Shown here one piece after another: positions 55,299 through 64,000 of a DNA stretch of 64,000 nucleotides. The DNA comes from Acinetobacter populi (GTDB lineage Bacteria; Pseudomonadota; Gammaproteobacteria; Pseudomonadales; Moraxellaceae): the NCBI RefSeq assembly GCF_002174125.1, contig NZ_NEXX01000006.1, positions 1 to 64,000 on the forward strand. Direction: 5' to 3'. The translations under genes were made by a program, and so were the position numbers. A model generated the notes under the pieces. That model did no database searches. It was not told where the DNA came from and worked only from the letters and a program-made list of their open reading frames with translations. Position 1 is the first letter of the stretch; the number at the start of each line of letters is the position of its first letter.

Positions 55299-56543
55299 CT
55301 AACTAAAAACCTGCTCAACTTTACCCTGTAATTGCGTACCCAATAATGGTGTATTTTTACCATTCGATAAAATCGTATGTTTATCCAATACCCATTGTTG
55401 TTCTGGATTTACCAAGACCCAGCCCGACTGTTGCTGCCAAACTTCGGTCAGATCAAAGATTTTTGCAGCTTGTGTGGTGACTTTCTCCACCCATTGCAAA
55501 GGACTTAATAGATCATCTTTGACCAGTTGTACGCCTAAAGCAACAAAGCTATCAAAAGCACTAAAACCAGACTCAGTTTCAGCAAAAGGTGCCATTTTTG
55601 CAGAAGCACTCAAAGGTTCATGATGGGTACAAATTGCATCAATAACGCCTGATTTGACGCCTTCACGCAGTTTAATCTTGTCTTGTTCGGATCGTAATGG
55701 AGGACGAACATGCGCCAATGAATTAAAACCATCAATAATGATATCGGTTAAATGCAGTTGATGCATTGCTACATCGGCTGTGACAGGCAAACCTTTAGCT
55801 TTTGCCTGTGCGATAAGCTCAACCGAAGCACCGCAGGATAACAAACCAAAATGCGCACTGACACCCGTTGCTTCAATCATTTGCAAATATTTGGCAATTG
55901 CCACTGTTTCTGCCATTGGCGGAATCATCGGTAGTCCCTGACGTGACGCAATAAAGCCTTCATGTACACAGCCATCTTTGGCGATTTCAGGTTCTTCTGC
56001 ATAAAAGACAACTTTAAGTCCCAGACCTGCTGCATATTCCAATGTGCGAATAACCACATCATCATCGGCAAAGGCTGCATTGGCATTGGAAACCGCAATG
56101 CAGCCACCCTTTTGAAGCCCAGCCATATTAGCCGGTTGCTGTCCTTTAAGACCTTGCGTTTGTGCCCCGATAATGTGTAAATAAATGTCACCATCTTTTA
56201 AGGCTTTTTCTTTTAGACCTTGAATTAATGCACCATTATCCTGCACGATTGGTTTGCTATCTGGTGGCGTAATGACATGTAAGATACCATTCTGACGAGC
56301 AGCATGACCTTCCGATTTTAGAGTACCATGTTGTTGTTGGCCTGGTTCTCGTAACCGGGCACACAGATCCAGCATGGTCGGCATTAGCCATTTACCTGTA
56401 CCATCTACACGCGTTATTTGCGCTTGATCAATATCAGTTTCAGCAACAATTTTGCCTTCGTTCAGATAAACTGTTTGTACCTGATCAGTCTGCGTTACCG
56501 GGTTTAAAACACGTACATTTTCAATTTTTACAATATTGCTCAT
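55299..56543 (-). CDS. Dihydroorotase-like protein lacking metal ligands (PyrC')
   Basis: 414-residue class I dihydroorotase homologue. The normal metal motif DxHxHxRxPG is replaced by DLCARLREPG: both histidines are gone, so catalysis is not expected. In Pseudomonas an equivalent inactive PyrC' is a structural partner of aspartate transcarbamoylase, encoded right after pyrB. The same order and a 22-base gap are seen here. A genuine dihydroorotase must be encoded elsewhere. Late TH and HHEPL segments remain. Confidence 0.9.
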   Translation of the reverse strand: MSNIVKIENVRVLNPVTQTDQVQTVYLNEGKIVAETDIDQAQITRVDGTGKWLMPTMLDLCARLREPGQQQHGTLKSEGHAARQNGILHVITPPDSKPIVQDNGALIQGLKEKALKDGDIYLHIIGAQTQGLKGQQPANMAGLQKGGCIAVSNANAAFADDDVVIRTLEYAAGLGLKVVFYAEEPEIAKDGCVHEGFIASRQGLPMIPPMAETVAIAKYLQMIEATGVSAHFGLLSCGASVELIAQAKAKGLPVTADVAMHQLHLTDIIIDGFNSLAHVRPPLRSEQDKIKLREGVKSGVIDAICTHHEPLSASAKMAPFAETESGFSAFDSFVALGVQLVKDDLLSPLQWVEKVTTQAAKIFDLTEVWQQQSGWVLVNPEQQWVLDKHTILSNGKNTPLLGTQLQGKVEQVFS

Positions 56544-56565
56544 GTCATCTTATCCTTTAAACCGT

Positions 56566-57582
56566 CTAAATCGCCAACGCGTCAATTAAACCTTGTGCTT
56601 GCAATTGCCCTTGCATGGATAAAGCAAGCACAGCCATACGTACTGCAATACCATTGGTGACCTGTTTTAGAATCACCGATTGCGTACCATCAGCAATACT
56701 GGAGGCAATTTCAACACCACGATTCATCGGACCAGGATGCATGACAATCGCATCCGGTTTGGCCAATGCCAAACGCCGTTCATCCAAACCGAATAATTTA
56801 TAAAATTCCTGCTGGGAAGATAATGCCGGAGAATCAATCCGTTCGTTCTGAATACGTAGTGCAATGATCACATCACAGTCTTTTACACCTTCATCCATAT
56901 TGGTAAATAGCTGAACATCAGGGGCATATTCTTCAAAACCCACTGGTAATAAAGTACGCGGACCAATCACACGAATATCTTTACAACCTAATGTCTGCAA
57001 GGCAGCAACATCAGAACGGGCAACACGGGAATGCTTAATATCACCAATAATTGCTACGCTGATATCGGAAAAAGGTTTATGGCTTTCCCTCTGAATGGTC
57101 AGCATATCCAGCATGGCCTGCGTTGGATGGGCATGTCGCCCATCACCAGCATTAATAATGGCAATCTCCGGACAAACTGTCTGTGCAATAAAATGTGCTG
57201 CACCAGAAGCAGAATGACGTACCACAAAAATATCCGCAGCCATCGCCTGAAGATTCCACAAGGTATCTCTTAAGGTTTCACCTTTAGAGGTACTGGAACG
57301 AGCAATATCAATATTCAAAACATTAGCAGACAGTCGTTTTGCTGCGGCTTCGAATGTAGTGCGGGTACGGGTGGAATTTTCAAAAAAGAGATTCATTACA
57401 GTTCGCCCTTCGAGTAACGGCGACGTAATTAAATTATTATTATCATCAAAAAAACTTTGTGCGGTATCTAAAATCTTGTGGAGCGTGTCTTTACTCAGAC
57501 CTTCAATGGTTAAGAAATGTTTTAAATTTCCCTGATCATTCAATTGTATCTGACTTGGCTGATGTTGGGCAGCAATATGCAT
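56566..57582 (-). CDS. pyrB: Aspartate carbamoyltransferase catalytic subunit
   Basis: 338 residues. Second step of pyrimidine synthesis. Carbamoyl-phosphate loop [19 protein letters not shown], aspartate-binding [25 protein letters not shown] and [11 protein letters not shown] are intact. The N-terminal extension of about 20 residues over the E. coli enzyme is usual for the class that complexes with dihydroorotase-like proteins, as encoded just downstream. No regulatory pyrI is present. Confidence 0.95.
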   Translation of the reverse strand: MHIAAQHQPSQIQLNDQGNLKHFLTIEGLSKDTLHKILDTAQSFFDDNNNLITSPLLEGRTVMNLFFENSTRTRTTFEAAAKRLSANVLNIDIARSSTSKGETLRDTLWNLQAMAADIFVVRHSASGAAHFIAQTVCPEIAIINAGDGRHAHPTQAMLDMLTIQRESHKPFSDISVAIIGDIKHSRVARSDVAALQTLGCKDIRVIGPRTLLPVGFEEYAPDVQLFTNMDEGVKDCDVIIALRIQNERIDSPALSSQQEFYKLFGLDERRLALAKPDAIVMHPGPMNRGVEIASSIADGTQSVILKQVTNGIAVRMAVLALSMQGQLQAQGLIDALAI

Positions 57583-57701
57583 GATGGATTCCTATGGTCG
57601 AATCACGAAAACGCCCATAGTTTAGCTGAAAATGAGAATATTTAGCAGCCCAAGTTTTAATCGTTCTTACAAAGTTTATCCATTTAAACCGATTCATTCG
57701 T

Positions 57702-57733
57702 TAAAAACTGCCAATTATGACTGGCAGTGTTTT
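57702..57733 (-). terminator. Terminator of ppsR
   Basis: Stem ACTGCCA/TGGCAGT with an eight-base loop; on the minus strand a T-tract follows. Lies 30 bases after the ppsR stop. Confidence 0.8.
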
Positions 57734-57762
57734 CAATAGTATTCATTTGGATATGATCTGTT

Positions 57763-58599
57763 TTAACCAATCCGGCGTTTTAAACCAGTCATTTGTAAAA
57801 TACGGGTAGAAATTTCTTCAATCGACATTTCAGATACGTTTAAAAATGGAATCCCTTCAGAAATATAAATCCCTTCTACAGCACGCAGTTCCATTTGACA
57901 CTGGCTAAAGCTGGCATAGCGACTATTGGCTTTACGCTCGGTACGGATAGCAACCAGACGTTCTGCATCAATCATCAAACCGAACAGCTTGTGTTTATGA
58001 GCCTTTAAAACTGCAGGTAACCGATTGTCATCCAGATCTTCTTCCGTTAATGGATAATTTGCCACCCGAATACCAAATTGTAATGACAAATAAATAGAGG
58101 TCGGTGTTTTACCAGAACGAGAGACACCGATCAAAATAATATCTGCCTGATCATAATGTCGGGTACGTGCCCCATCATCATTATCCAAGGCAAAATGCAC
58201 CGCATCGATACGGGCTTTATAATATTCAGAATCAATCACCGCATGGGTCTGTCCGACTAAAGTTGTAGCCTTAATATCTAGCTCGGTTTCAATCTTACTG
58301 ATCAGCCCCTCAAACACATCCAGATTCACTGCATTGGCGGTATTAATAATCTCCCGAACCACAGGATTAACCAAGGTATCAAAGACCAGTGGCAAATTGC
58401 CCTCTTTGGCTGCGGTGCTATTAATTTCAAGCACAACATTTAAGGCACTTTCTTCCGAATCCACATACGGTTTGATATGAATATCAAACTTAACATTTGG
58501 AAATTGCGCCAATAAAGAATGACCTAAGGTTTCAGCTGTAATGGCTGTTCCATCGGAAATAAAAAATACACTGCGGCGAATCAAGTTACTTTCTGACAT
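57763..58599 (-). CDS. ppsR: PEP synthase regulatory protein (kinase/pyrophosphorylase, DUF299)
   Basis: 278 residues. Bifunctional regulator that inactivates PEP synthase by ADP-dependent phosphorylation and reactivates it by phosphate-dependent removal. Motifs: VFFISDGTAITAETLGHSLL, the P-loop GVSRSGKTPTSIYLS and the C-terminal SSRYASFSQCQMEL region. Divergent from ppsA, its substrate. Start: ATG 58599 with AAGGTG at nine bases; the frame extends to 58635 without a site. Confidence 0.94.
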   Translation of the reverse strand: MSESNLIRRSVFFISDGTAITAETLGHSLLAQFPNVKFDIHIKPYVDSEESALNVVLEINSTAAKEGNLPLVFDTLVNPVVREIINTANAVNLDVFEGLISKIETELDIKATTLVGQTHAVIDSEYYKARIDAVHFALDNDDGARTRHYDQADIILIGVSRSGKTPTSIYLSLQFGIRVANYPLTEEDLDDNRLPAVLKAHKHKLFGLMIDAERLVAIRTERKANSRYASFSQCQMELRAVEGIYISEGIPFLNVSEMSIEEISTRILQMTGLKRRIG

Positions 58600-58806
58600 G
58601 TTTTTTTTCACCTTAAACATTTGTCTTAATGGCACATAATCTTTATAGTAAACACATGTTGAAAATCTGTCGCCTACTATCGGCTAAAATATAGGCACAT
58701 AAAGCTCGTTTTGGCAATTTATTCATGAATAGTATTGATATAATGTCTACACGTTCTTTTTAAACTTTTTTAAATTTTTTACTTACATCACAGTGGAGTA
58801 ACGATC

Positions 58807-61185
58807 TTGGAAGCACGCGTTATTGGTCTGGAAAAATTAGGCAAACATGATGTTGAACGGGTGGGTGGAAAAAATGCCTCTTTAGGTGAAATGATTAGCC
58901 ATCTTTCCAATGCTGGAGTATCAGTGCCTGGTGGTTTTGCGACTACTGCCGACGCTTACCGTGAGTTCCTTGAAAAAAGTGGTTTAAAAGCCAAAATTCA
59001 AGCAGAGCTTGCAAGCTTAAATGTTGATGATATTGCAACACTCACAGAAACTGGCGCCAAAATCCGTAAATGGATCGTCGATTCACCACTGACTCCAGAA
59101 CTCGAACAAGAAGTTCGTGATGCATTTACTGCAATGTCAAATGGTAATCCCAATATTTCTGTTGCAGTACGTTCATCAGCAACAGCAGAAGATTTACCCG
59201 ATGCATCTTTTGCTGGACAACAAGAAACTTTCCTGAACATTCGTGGTATTGAGAATGTTCTGATTGCAATTAAAGAAGTATTTGCATCTCTATATAATGA
59301 CCGCGCCATTGCCTACCGTGTCCATCAAGGTTTTGACCATGACATCGTGGCACTTTCTGCCGGCGTACAACGTATGGTCCGTTCAGAAACAGGTGCTGCG
59401 GGTGTAATGTTTACCCTCGATACCGAATCAGGCTTCCGTGATGTCGTATTTATCACCGCCTCTTATGGTCTGGGTGAAATGGTAGTTCAGGGTGCAGTCA
59501 ACCCGGATGAATTCTATCTTTCAAAACCATTGTTGAATGCAGGAAAACATTCGGTATTACGTCGTAATCTTGGTTCTAAACATAAGAAAATGGTTTACAC
59601 CACAGATGGCGCTGCGGGTCGTTCCGTTGAAATCGTTGATGTTGAAAAACAAGATCGCCAACAATTTGCTTTGAATGATCATGAATTACAAGAACTTGCC
59701 AAACAAGCACTGATCATTGAACAACATTATGGCGCACCGATGGACATCGAATGGGCCAAAGATGGTGATGATCAACAAATTTACATCGTACAAGCGCGTC
59801 CAGAAACTGTAAAAAGCCGTCAATCTGCTGGCACAATGGAACGTTATCTGCTTAAACAAAAAGGTAATGTACTGTGTGAAGGCCGTTCAATCGGTCAGCG
59901 TATCGGTTCTGGTAAAGTCCGTATCGTGACGAGCATCAAAGAAATGGATAAAGTACAACCTGGTGATGTACTGGTATCTGACATGACAGATCCAGACTGG
60001 GAACCCGTCATGAAACGTGCTGCTGCCATCATTACCAATCGTGGTGGTCGTACCTGTCATGCAGCAATTATTGCCCGTGAACTTGGCGTACCAGCAATTG
60101 TTGGTTGTGGGAATGCAACTGAAGTATTAAAAGATGATCAGGAAGTAACAGTTTCATGTGCCGAAGGTGATACCGGCTTTATTTATGAAGGTGCGCTGGA
60201 TTTTGAGGTGCAACGAAACTCTATCGAATCCATGCCTTCACTTGCATTTAAGATCATGATGAATGTCGGTAATCCGGATCGTGCTTTTGATTTTGCACAA
60301 ATTCCAAATGCTGGTATTGGTCTGGCACGTCTGGAATTCATCATCAACCGTATGATTGGTGTGCATCCAAAAGCATTAATCAATATCGATAGCTTGCCAC
60401 GTGAAACTCGTGCTGCCGTTGCTGCACGTACTGCCGGTTATTCTTCTCCGGTTGAATTCTATGTTGAAAAACTGGTTGAAGGTATCGCTACACTGGCTGC
60501 TGCATTTGCCGACAAACCTGTCATTGTGCGTATGTCTGATTTTAAATCCAATGAATATGCAAACCTGATTGGCGGTAAATTATACGAACCAGAAGAAGAA
60601 AACCCAATGCTGGGCTTCCGTGGTGCAAGTCGTTATGTTTCTGATAACTTCCGTGACTGTTTTGAACTAGAATGCCGCGCCTTGAAAAAAGCCCGTGACG
60701 AAATGGGCCTAACCAATATTCAAATCATGATTCCTTTCGTGCGTACAGTTGCCGAAGCAAAACGCGTGATTGAACTGTTGGCATTAAATGGTTTAAAACG
60801 TGGTGAAAATGGTCTGAAAGTCATCATGATGTGCGAATTGCCAACCAATGCATTATTGGCTGAACAATTCCTTGAACATTTCGATGGTTTCTCTATTGGT
60901 TCAAACGATTTGACACAATTAACACTGGGTCTGGATCGTGACTCCGGTATCGTATCACATTTATTTGATGAACGTGATCCAGCCGTAAAAGCATTATTGT
61001 CTATGGCGATTCATGCATGTCGTAAAGCCGGTAAATACGTTGGTATCTGTGGACAAGGTCCTTCAGACCATCCAGATCTGGCAAAATGGCTCATGGAACA
61101 AGGTATCGAATCCGTGTCATTAAACCCAGATTCTGTGTTAGATACATGGTTCTTCCTCGCAGAAGAAAAAGCCAATAACCAATAA
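58807..61185 (+). CDS. ppsA: Phosphoenolpyruvate synthase
   Basis: 792 residues. Converts pyruvate and ATP to PEP, AMP and phosphate for gluconeogenesis. N-terminal ATP-grasp domain ([33 protein letters not shown]), phosphohistidine domain [15 protein letters not shown] (H418), and a C-terminal TIM barrel with [16 protein letters not shown] and the Cys in [10 protein letters not shown]. The start codon is TTG, after GGAG at eight bases; no ATG in frame suits, since [22 protein letters not shown] is the family N-terminus. Confidence 0.97.
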   Translation: MEARVIGLEKLGKHDVERVGGKNASLGEMISHLSNAGVSVPGGFATTADAYREFLEKSGLKAKIQAELASLNVDDIATLTETGAKIRKWIVDSPLTPELEQEVRDAFTAMSNGNPNISVAVRSSATAEDLPDASFAGQQETFLNIRGIENVLIAIKEVFASLYNDRAIAYRVHQGFDHDIVALSAGVQRMVRSETGAAGVMFTLDTESGFRDVVFITASYGLGEMVVQGAVNPDEFYLSKPLLNAGKHSVLRRNLGSKHKKMVYTTDGAAGRSVEIVDVEKQDRQQFALNDHELQELAKQALIIEQHYGAPMDIEWAKDGDDQQIYIVQARPETVKSRQSAGTMERYLLKQKGNVLCEGRSIGQRIGSGKVRIVTSIKEMDKVQPGDVLVSDMTDPDWEPVMKRAAAIITNRGGRTCHAAIIARELGVPAIVGCGNATEVLKDDQEVTVSCAEGDTGFIYEGALDFEVQRNSIESMPSLAFKIMMNVGNPDRAFDFAQIPNAGIGLARLEFIINRMIGVHPKALINIDSLPRETRAAVAARTAGYSSPVEFYVEKLVEGIATLAAAFADKPVIVRMSDFKSNEYANLIGGKLYEPEEENPMLGFRGASRYVSDNFRDCFELECRALKKARDEMGLTNIQIMIPFVRTVAEAKRVIELLALNGLKRGENGLKVIMMCELPTNALLAEQFLEHFDGFSIGSNDLTQLTLGLDRDSGIVSHLFDERDPAVKALLSMAIHACRKAGKYVGICGQGPSDHPDLAKWLMEQGIESVSLNPDSVLDTWFFLAEEKANNQ

Positions 61186-61201
61186 GACTTGTTATTTTCC
61201 C

Positions 61202-61234
61202 AAAAGACCCTATATTACATAGGGTCTTTTTTTA
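61202..61234 (+). terminator. Terminator of ppsA
   Basis: Stem AAAAGACCCTAT/ATAGGGTCTTTT with a short loop and a T7 tail, 17 bases after the stop. Confidence 0.9.
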
Positions 61235-61258
61235 TTTTTTATCTGTTTTTGAGATTTA

Positions 61259-62050
61259 ATGATGCAAATTTATTTGGCGAGAAATAACCAGCAAGCAGGT
61301 CCTTACACTGTCGAGCAACTCAATCAAATGCTCGCGAGCCAACAAGTTCTTCTCACAGATTTAATTTGGCATATCGGCATGACCGAATGGAAAACAGTGG
61401 GCGAAGTCACACAAGGACAATCATACTATTATCCAGAAGCACCCCAAACTGCCGAAGCAGCACCTGCATCTACCCCATTCAATCCAGTACCTGAACAAAA
61501 TACCACAACAGCAAAAATAGCCATCGAAAAAAAACCTGCTGCCCTAGCGCCACTCTCAAAACGTGCATTTGCAAAATTTATCGATCTTTGCCTATGGATT
61601 CCGGCAGGTTTATTTAGTACCGCATTTATGAGTGCTGAACAAAAAGCTCAGGTGGCAAAACTTCAGGGTGAAATCTTCACCTTAATTGGTCAGGATAAAG
61701 TAGATCAGGCCAATCAGTTATCTTATGAGGTATTGGCGTTAGTACCACAAAGTGTCTGGCTTGCCATGGCAGGTTATATTCTTGCCATGCTGGTGTTACA
61801 GGCAATTTTGCTACATAAGACTGGTCAGAGTATAGGTAAAAAAGTGCTAGGGATTCAAATTGTTGATGCCACGACCAAAGTACCTGTCAATATTACCCGC
61901 AGCTTCTTGCTACGTAGCATCTGCTTTATTATCCTGAATTATTTTATTACCCCTATCTTTTCCTTGATTGACTGGGTATTTGCCTTTGGCAAAAAACGTC
62001 AGGCGCTGCATGACCGTCTAGCAAGAACAGTGGTAATAGACAAAAAATAA
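61259..62050 (+). CDS. RDD-family membrane protein with GYF-like N-terminus
   Basis: 263 residues. Residues 3-55 match the GYF_2 domain (YLARNNQQAGPYTVEQLNQML to LIWHIGMTEWKTVGEV). Then a Pro/Ala linker and an RDD domain starting RAFAKFIDLCLWIPAGL, with three or more membrane helices and GQSIGKKVLGIQIVD. Some RDD proteins act in ion or proton exchange; the role here is unknown. Two ATGs are adjacent (61259, 61262). Confidence 0.85.
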   Translation: MMQIYLARNNQQAGPYTVEQLNQMLASQQVLLTDLIWHIGMTEWKTVGEVTQGQSYYYPEAPQTAEAAPASTPFNPVPEQNTTTAKIAIEKKPAALAPLSKRAFAKFIDLCLWIPAGLFSTAFMSAEQKAQVAKLQGEIFTLIGQDKVDQANQLSYEVLALVPQSVWLAMAGYILAMLVLQAILLHKTGQSIGKKVLGIQIVDATTKVPVNITRSFLLRSICFIILNYFITPIFSLIDWVFAFGKKRQALHDRLARTVVIDKK

Positions 62051-62068
62051 CCAATCAAGCAATTTTAC

Positions 62069-62098
62069 AAAAAAACCCTATCAAATTTAGGGTTTTTT
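62069..62098 (+). terminator. Terminator of the RDD gene
   Basis: Stem AAAACCCTA/TAGGGTTTT with a seven-base loop and T-tail, 19 bases after the stop. Confidence 0.88.
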
Positions 62099-62372
62099 AT
62101 TTTAACTTAAATCCAATGTATATTTATCAAAACATAATTTCAACCATTGATAGCACCTAATCATTTGATTTCAAATACTTTATAATAAAATATAAGTAAA
62201 AAATGTGACACACGCCACAGCCTATAAAATGATGATAAAACCTGCTTGCTTCTATTAAAATATTATTTTATATAATATTTTTAAATATAATATAACCATA
62301 TATAAAATATTTTACCAATACAAATAATATATTGATTTATAATAACTATTTACAATTTTTTAAATATCAATC

Positions 62373-62392
62373 ATTATACTTTAAAGTATAAT
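62373..62392. promoter_or_regulatory. Perfect 20-base palindrome upstream of cyoA
   Basis: ATTATACTTT and its exact complement without spacer, about 200 bases before the cyoA start. Candidate operator; the regulator is unknown. Confidence 0.45.
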
Positions 62393-62594
62393 GTTGGATA
62401 ATCGTCTGATTTAGCTCTCTCTTTTTGCCGGATTTTCGTAAGTTTTGTTATAGCTTAGTTGCTTGTAATCAGGCATAATGCCCTACAACGTAGCGGTGCC
62501 ACATAGGCTTAAGGATTTTCCTTATTCACACGTGCAGCACTCAAATCGCTATCCCATAATTTATTTAAATGGGTCTCTTCACCGAGGTTGTATC

Positions 62595-63716
62595 ATGAGA
62601 CAAACGACATTAGCTGTATTGTCTTTATTAACAGCTGCTACAGTCTTAACCGGCTGTGGTGGTGATATTGTACTTCTCAATCCTGAGGGATCAGTTGCAG
62701 AAGGTCTTTCTGGTTTAATGATGACAGCAATCTATACGATGCTGCTTGTTGTTATTCCATCGATCATCATGGCAATCTGGTTCGGTTGGAAGTATCGTAA
62801 AGCTAATAAAGATGCAGACTATCAGCCAAATTGGGCTCACTCTACTGCAATTGAAATTGTAGTATGGGGTATTCCTATTATAATTATTGCATTCTTGGCT
62901 TATCTTGCCTGGAAGGGTTCGCACGAATACGATCCGTATAAATCTCGTGCGCAGGATCCATCGCAAGATTTAACAATTCAAGTTATTGCTGAGCAATTTA
63001 AATGGATATTCATTTATCCAGAACAAAATATTGCAACGATCAATGAAGTTCGCTTCCCAGAAAAGCAGCCGATTGGATTCCGTGTAACATCTAACTTTAC
63101 AATGAACTCATTCTTCATTCCAAAGTTGGCGGGTCAAATCTATGCCATGGCAGGTATGCAAACTCAATTACACTTAATTGCCGATAATACTGGTGTATAT
63201 CGCGGTTTCTCTGCGAACTATAGCGGTTATGGCTTCTCTCAAATGCACTTTAAAGCACATAGTGTGACACAAGCTGAATTTGAACAATGGGTACAAACCA
63301 TTAAAGAAGGCAAAGGCAATACAGTTGTTGTTGATGATAAAGGTACAACTGCAATTCAAAAAGGTCTGTTAGACCAAGCTGAATTGGCGACCCTTAAAGA
63401 TGGCGACCGTTCTAAGCATCAAATCGAAGCACTGGTTAAAGAAGCGACACGTAAAGGTGATGCTGAAGCATTAGCTAAGGCAGAAGCGATGACGCCATAT
63501 CCAAGCAAACCTACGCCTGTGACGTACTACTCTTCTGTGCAGCCTGATCTATTTAAAACTGTGATCAATACTTATATGAGTAATTATCATGGTGATAATG
63601 CACATGGGCAAGCACATGTAGAATCTCACGAGCAAGTGGCTCATGAAGCAACACCTTCAGTTGAAGCGACTGCAAGCGAAGATACAGCTACTGCAACTGC
63701 TGTAGCGGGAGAATAA
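62595..63716 (+). CDS. cyoA: Cytochrome bo3 ubiquinol oxidase subunit II
   Basis: 373 residues. Lipoprotein signal with lipobox LTGC (C21), two membrane helices (MMTAIYTMLLVVIPSIIMAIWFGW; AIEIVVWGIPIIIIAFLAYLAW), then a cupredoxin-like domain (FKWIFIYPEQNIATINE, MNSFFIPKLAGQIYAMAGM) lacking the CuA ligands, as in quinol oxidases. C-terminal His/Glu/Ala-rich tail (about 340-373), and a Lys/Glu-rich insertion around 230-285. Start: ATG 62595 follows GAGG; the frame extends upstream but the lipoprotein signal fixes this start. cyoB follows three bases later. Confidence 0.95.
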   Translation: MRQTTLAVLSLLTAATVLTGCGGDIVLLNPEGSVAEGLSGLMMTAIYTMLLVVIPSIIMAIWFGWKYRKANKDADYQPNWAHSTAIEIVVWGIPIIIIAFLAYLAWKGSHEYDPYKSRAQDPSQDLTIQVIAEQFKWIFIYPEQNIATINEVRFPEKQPIGFRVTSNFTMNSFFIPKLAGQIYAMAGMQTQLHLIADNTGVYRGFSANYSGYGFSQMHFKAHSVTQAEFEQWVQTIKEGKGNTVVVDDKGTTAIQKGLLDQAELATLKDGDRSKHQIEALVKEATRKGDAEALAKAEAMTPYPSKPTPVTYYSSVQPDLFKTVINTYMSNYHGDNAHGQAHVESHEQVAHEATPSVEATASEDTATATAVAGE

Positions 63717-63719
63717 AAT

Positions 63720-64000
63720 ATGTCTTTTTTATTCGGTAAATTAGGTCCCGAAGCAATTCCTCAAGAACCGATTGTACTTGTGACGATGGTCATTATGATC
63801 CTCGGCGCAATTCTGGTTCTTGGTGCGGTTACTTATTTCAAGCTTTGGGGCTATCTGTGGAAAGAATGGTTTACAACAGTTGACCATAAACGCATTGGTA
63901 TCATGTATTTCATTGTATCGGTCATCATGCTGGTACGTGGTTTTGCAGATGCCCTGATGATGCGTTTACAGCTTTTCCTCGCAGGTCCTGGTGGTGAAGG
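63720..64000 (+). CDS. cyoB: Cytochrome bo3 ubiquinol oxidase subunit I, truncated by window end
   Basis: The first 93 codons ([56 protein letters not shown]) match the N-terminus of CyoB, the haem-copper catalytic subunit that reduces oxygen and pumps protons. The [10 protein letters not shown] segment is typical of bo3 oxidases and is followed by the QLFLAG sequence of helix I. The remainder lies outside the window. Confidence 0.95.
   Translation, partial: MSFLFGKLGPEAIPQEPIVLVTMVIMILGAILVLGAVTYFKLWGYLWKEWFTTVDHKRIGIMYFIVSVIMLVRGFADALMMRLQLFLAGPGGE

Larger units (their letters stand above)
62051..62594. other. Leader region of the cyo operon
   Basis: About 540 bases, very AT-rich, no gene. 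Holds the terminator at 62069-62098, a palindrome at 62373-62392 and a long untranslated stretch before cyoA. Promoter boxes could not be fixed. Confidence 0.5.

Overview
The window looks like a chromosomal segment of an Acinetobacter species (Moraxellaceae). It is AT-rich. It carries a GigA/GigB-type stress phosphatase and STAS pair, a pyrB plus inactive-dihydroorotase pair, a tonB-exbB-exbD-trxB cluster, divergent ppsR/ppsA, and the start of a cyo (cytochrome bo3) operon. The species cannot be fixed from the sequence alone. No insertion sequence, integrase, phage module, CRISPR array or rRNA was seen. There is one tRNA, tRNA-Arg(CCG).

Layout. 1-3.8 kb (+): mlaA, gigA, gigB and a nitrilase-family amidase. 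3.9-28.4 kb: an accessory island bounded on both sides by an approximately 300-bp direct repeat. The repeat contains the mutS leader and the first codons of mutS; the left copy (3944-4244) is a broken mutS start and the right copy (28064-28368) leads into intact mutS. From left to right the island holds two Fic-domain genes (+), an array of orphan CdiA-CT-type toxin/immunity modules (-), and the contact-dependent inhibition operon cdiB-cdiC-cdiA-cdiI (-). CdiA is 3790 residues and ends in a ββα-Me-type nuclease. CdiC is a HlyC-type acyltransferase. 28.3-64 kb: ordinary core genome with mutS, a PNGase A-like secreted protein, a cysteine desulfurase and M16 protease pair, an ABC transporter/hydrolase/thioredoxin/hypothetical operon, a TonB-dependent receptor, a MocR-type regulator, pepA, trxB-exbD-exbB-tonB, metC, pcp, an Lrp regulator with threonine ammonia-lyase, a YitT membrane protein, tRNA-Arg, pyrB and pyrC', ppsR/ppsA, an RDD protein, and cyoA with truncated cyoB.

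How the island works. CdiB exports CdiA through the outer membrane, CdiC probably acylates CdiA, and CdiI neutralises the nuclease tip in sister cells. Downstream of cdiI lie toxin C-termini that have no secretion domain, each followed by a small gene that is probably its immunity gene. Their C-terminal domains include a TNT-type NAD glycohydrolase, a deaminase, two domains I cannot assign, and two fossil toxin tails whose immunity genes survive. Direct repeats of about 350 and 426 bp encode the shared pretoxin regions, and conserved junction sequences carry terminators and a common MGIF[RN]DF leader. This is the arrangement expected of a library for swapping toxin tips by homologous recombination. 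The flanking mutS repeats show how the island may have arrived and predict that it can be lost by RecA-mediated recombination, restoring a single mutS promoter.
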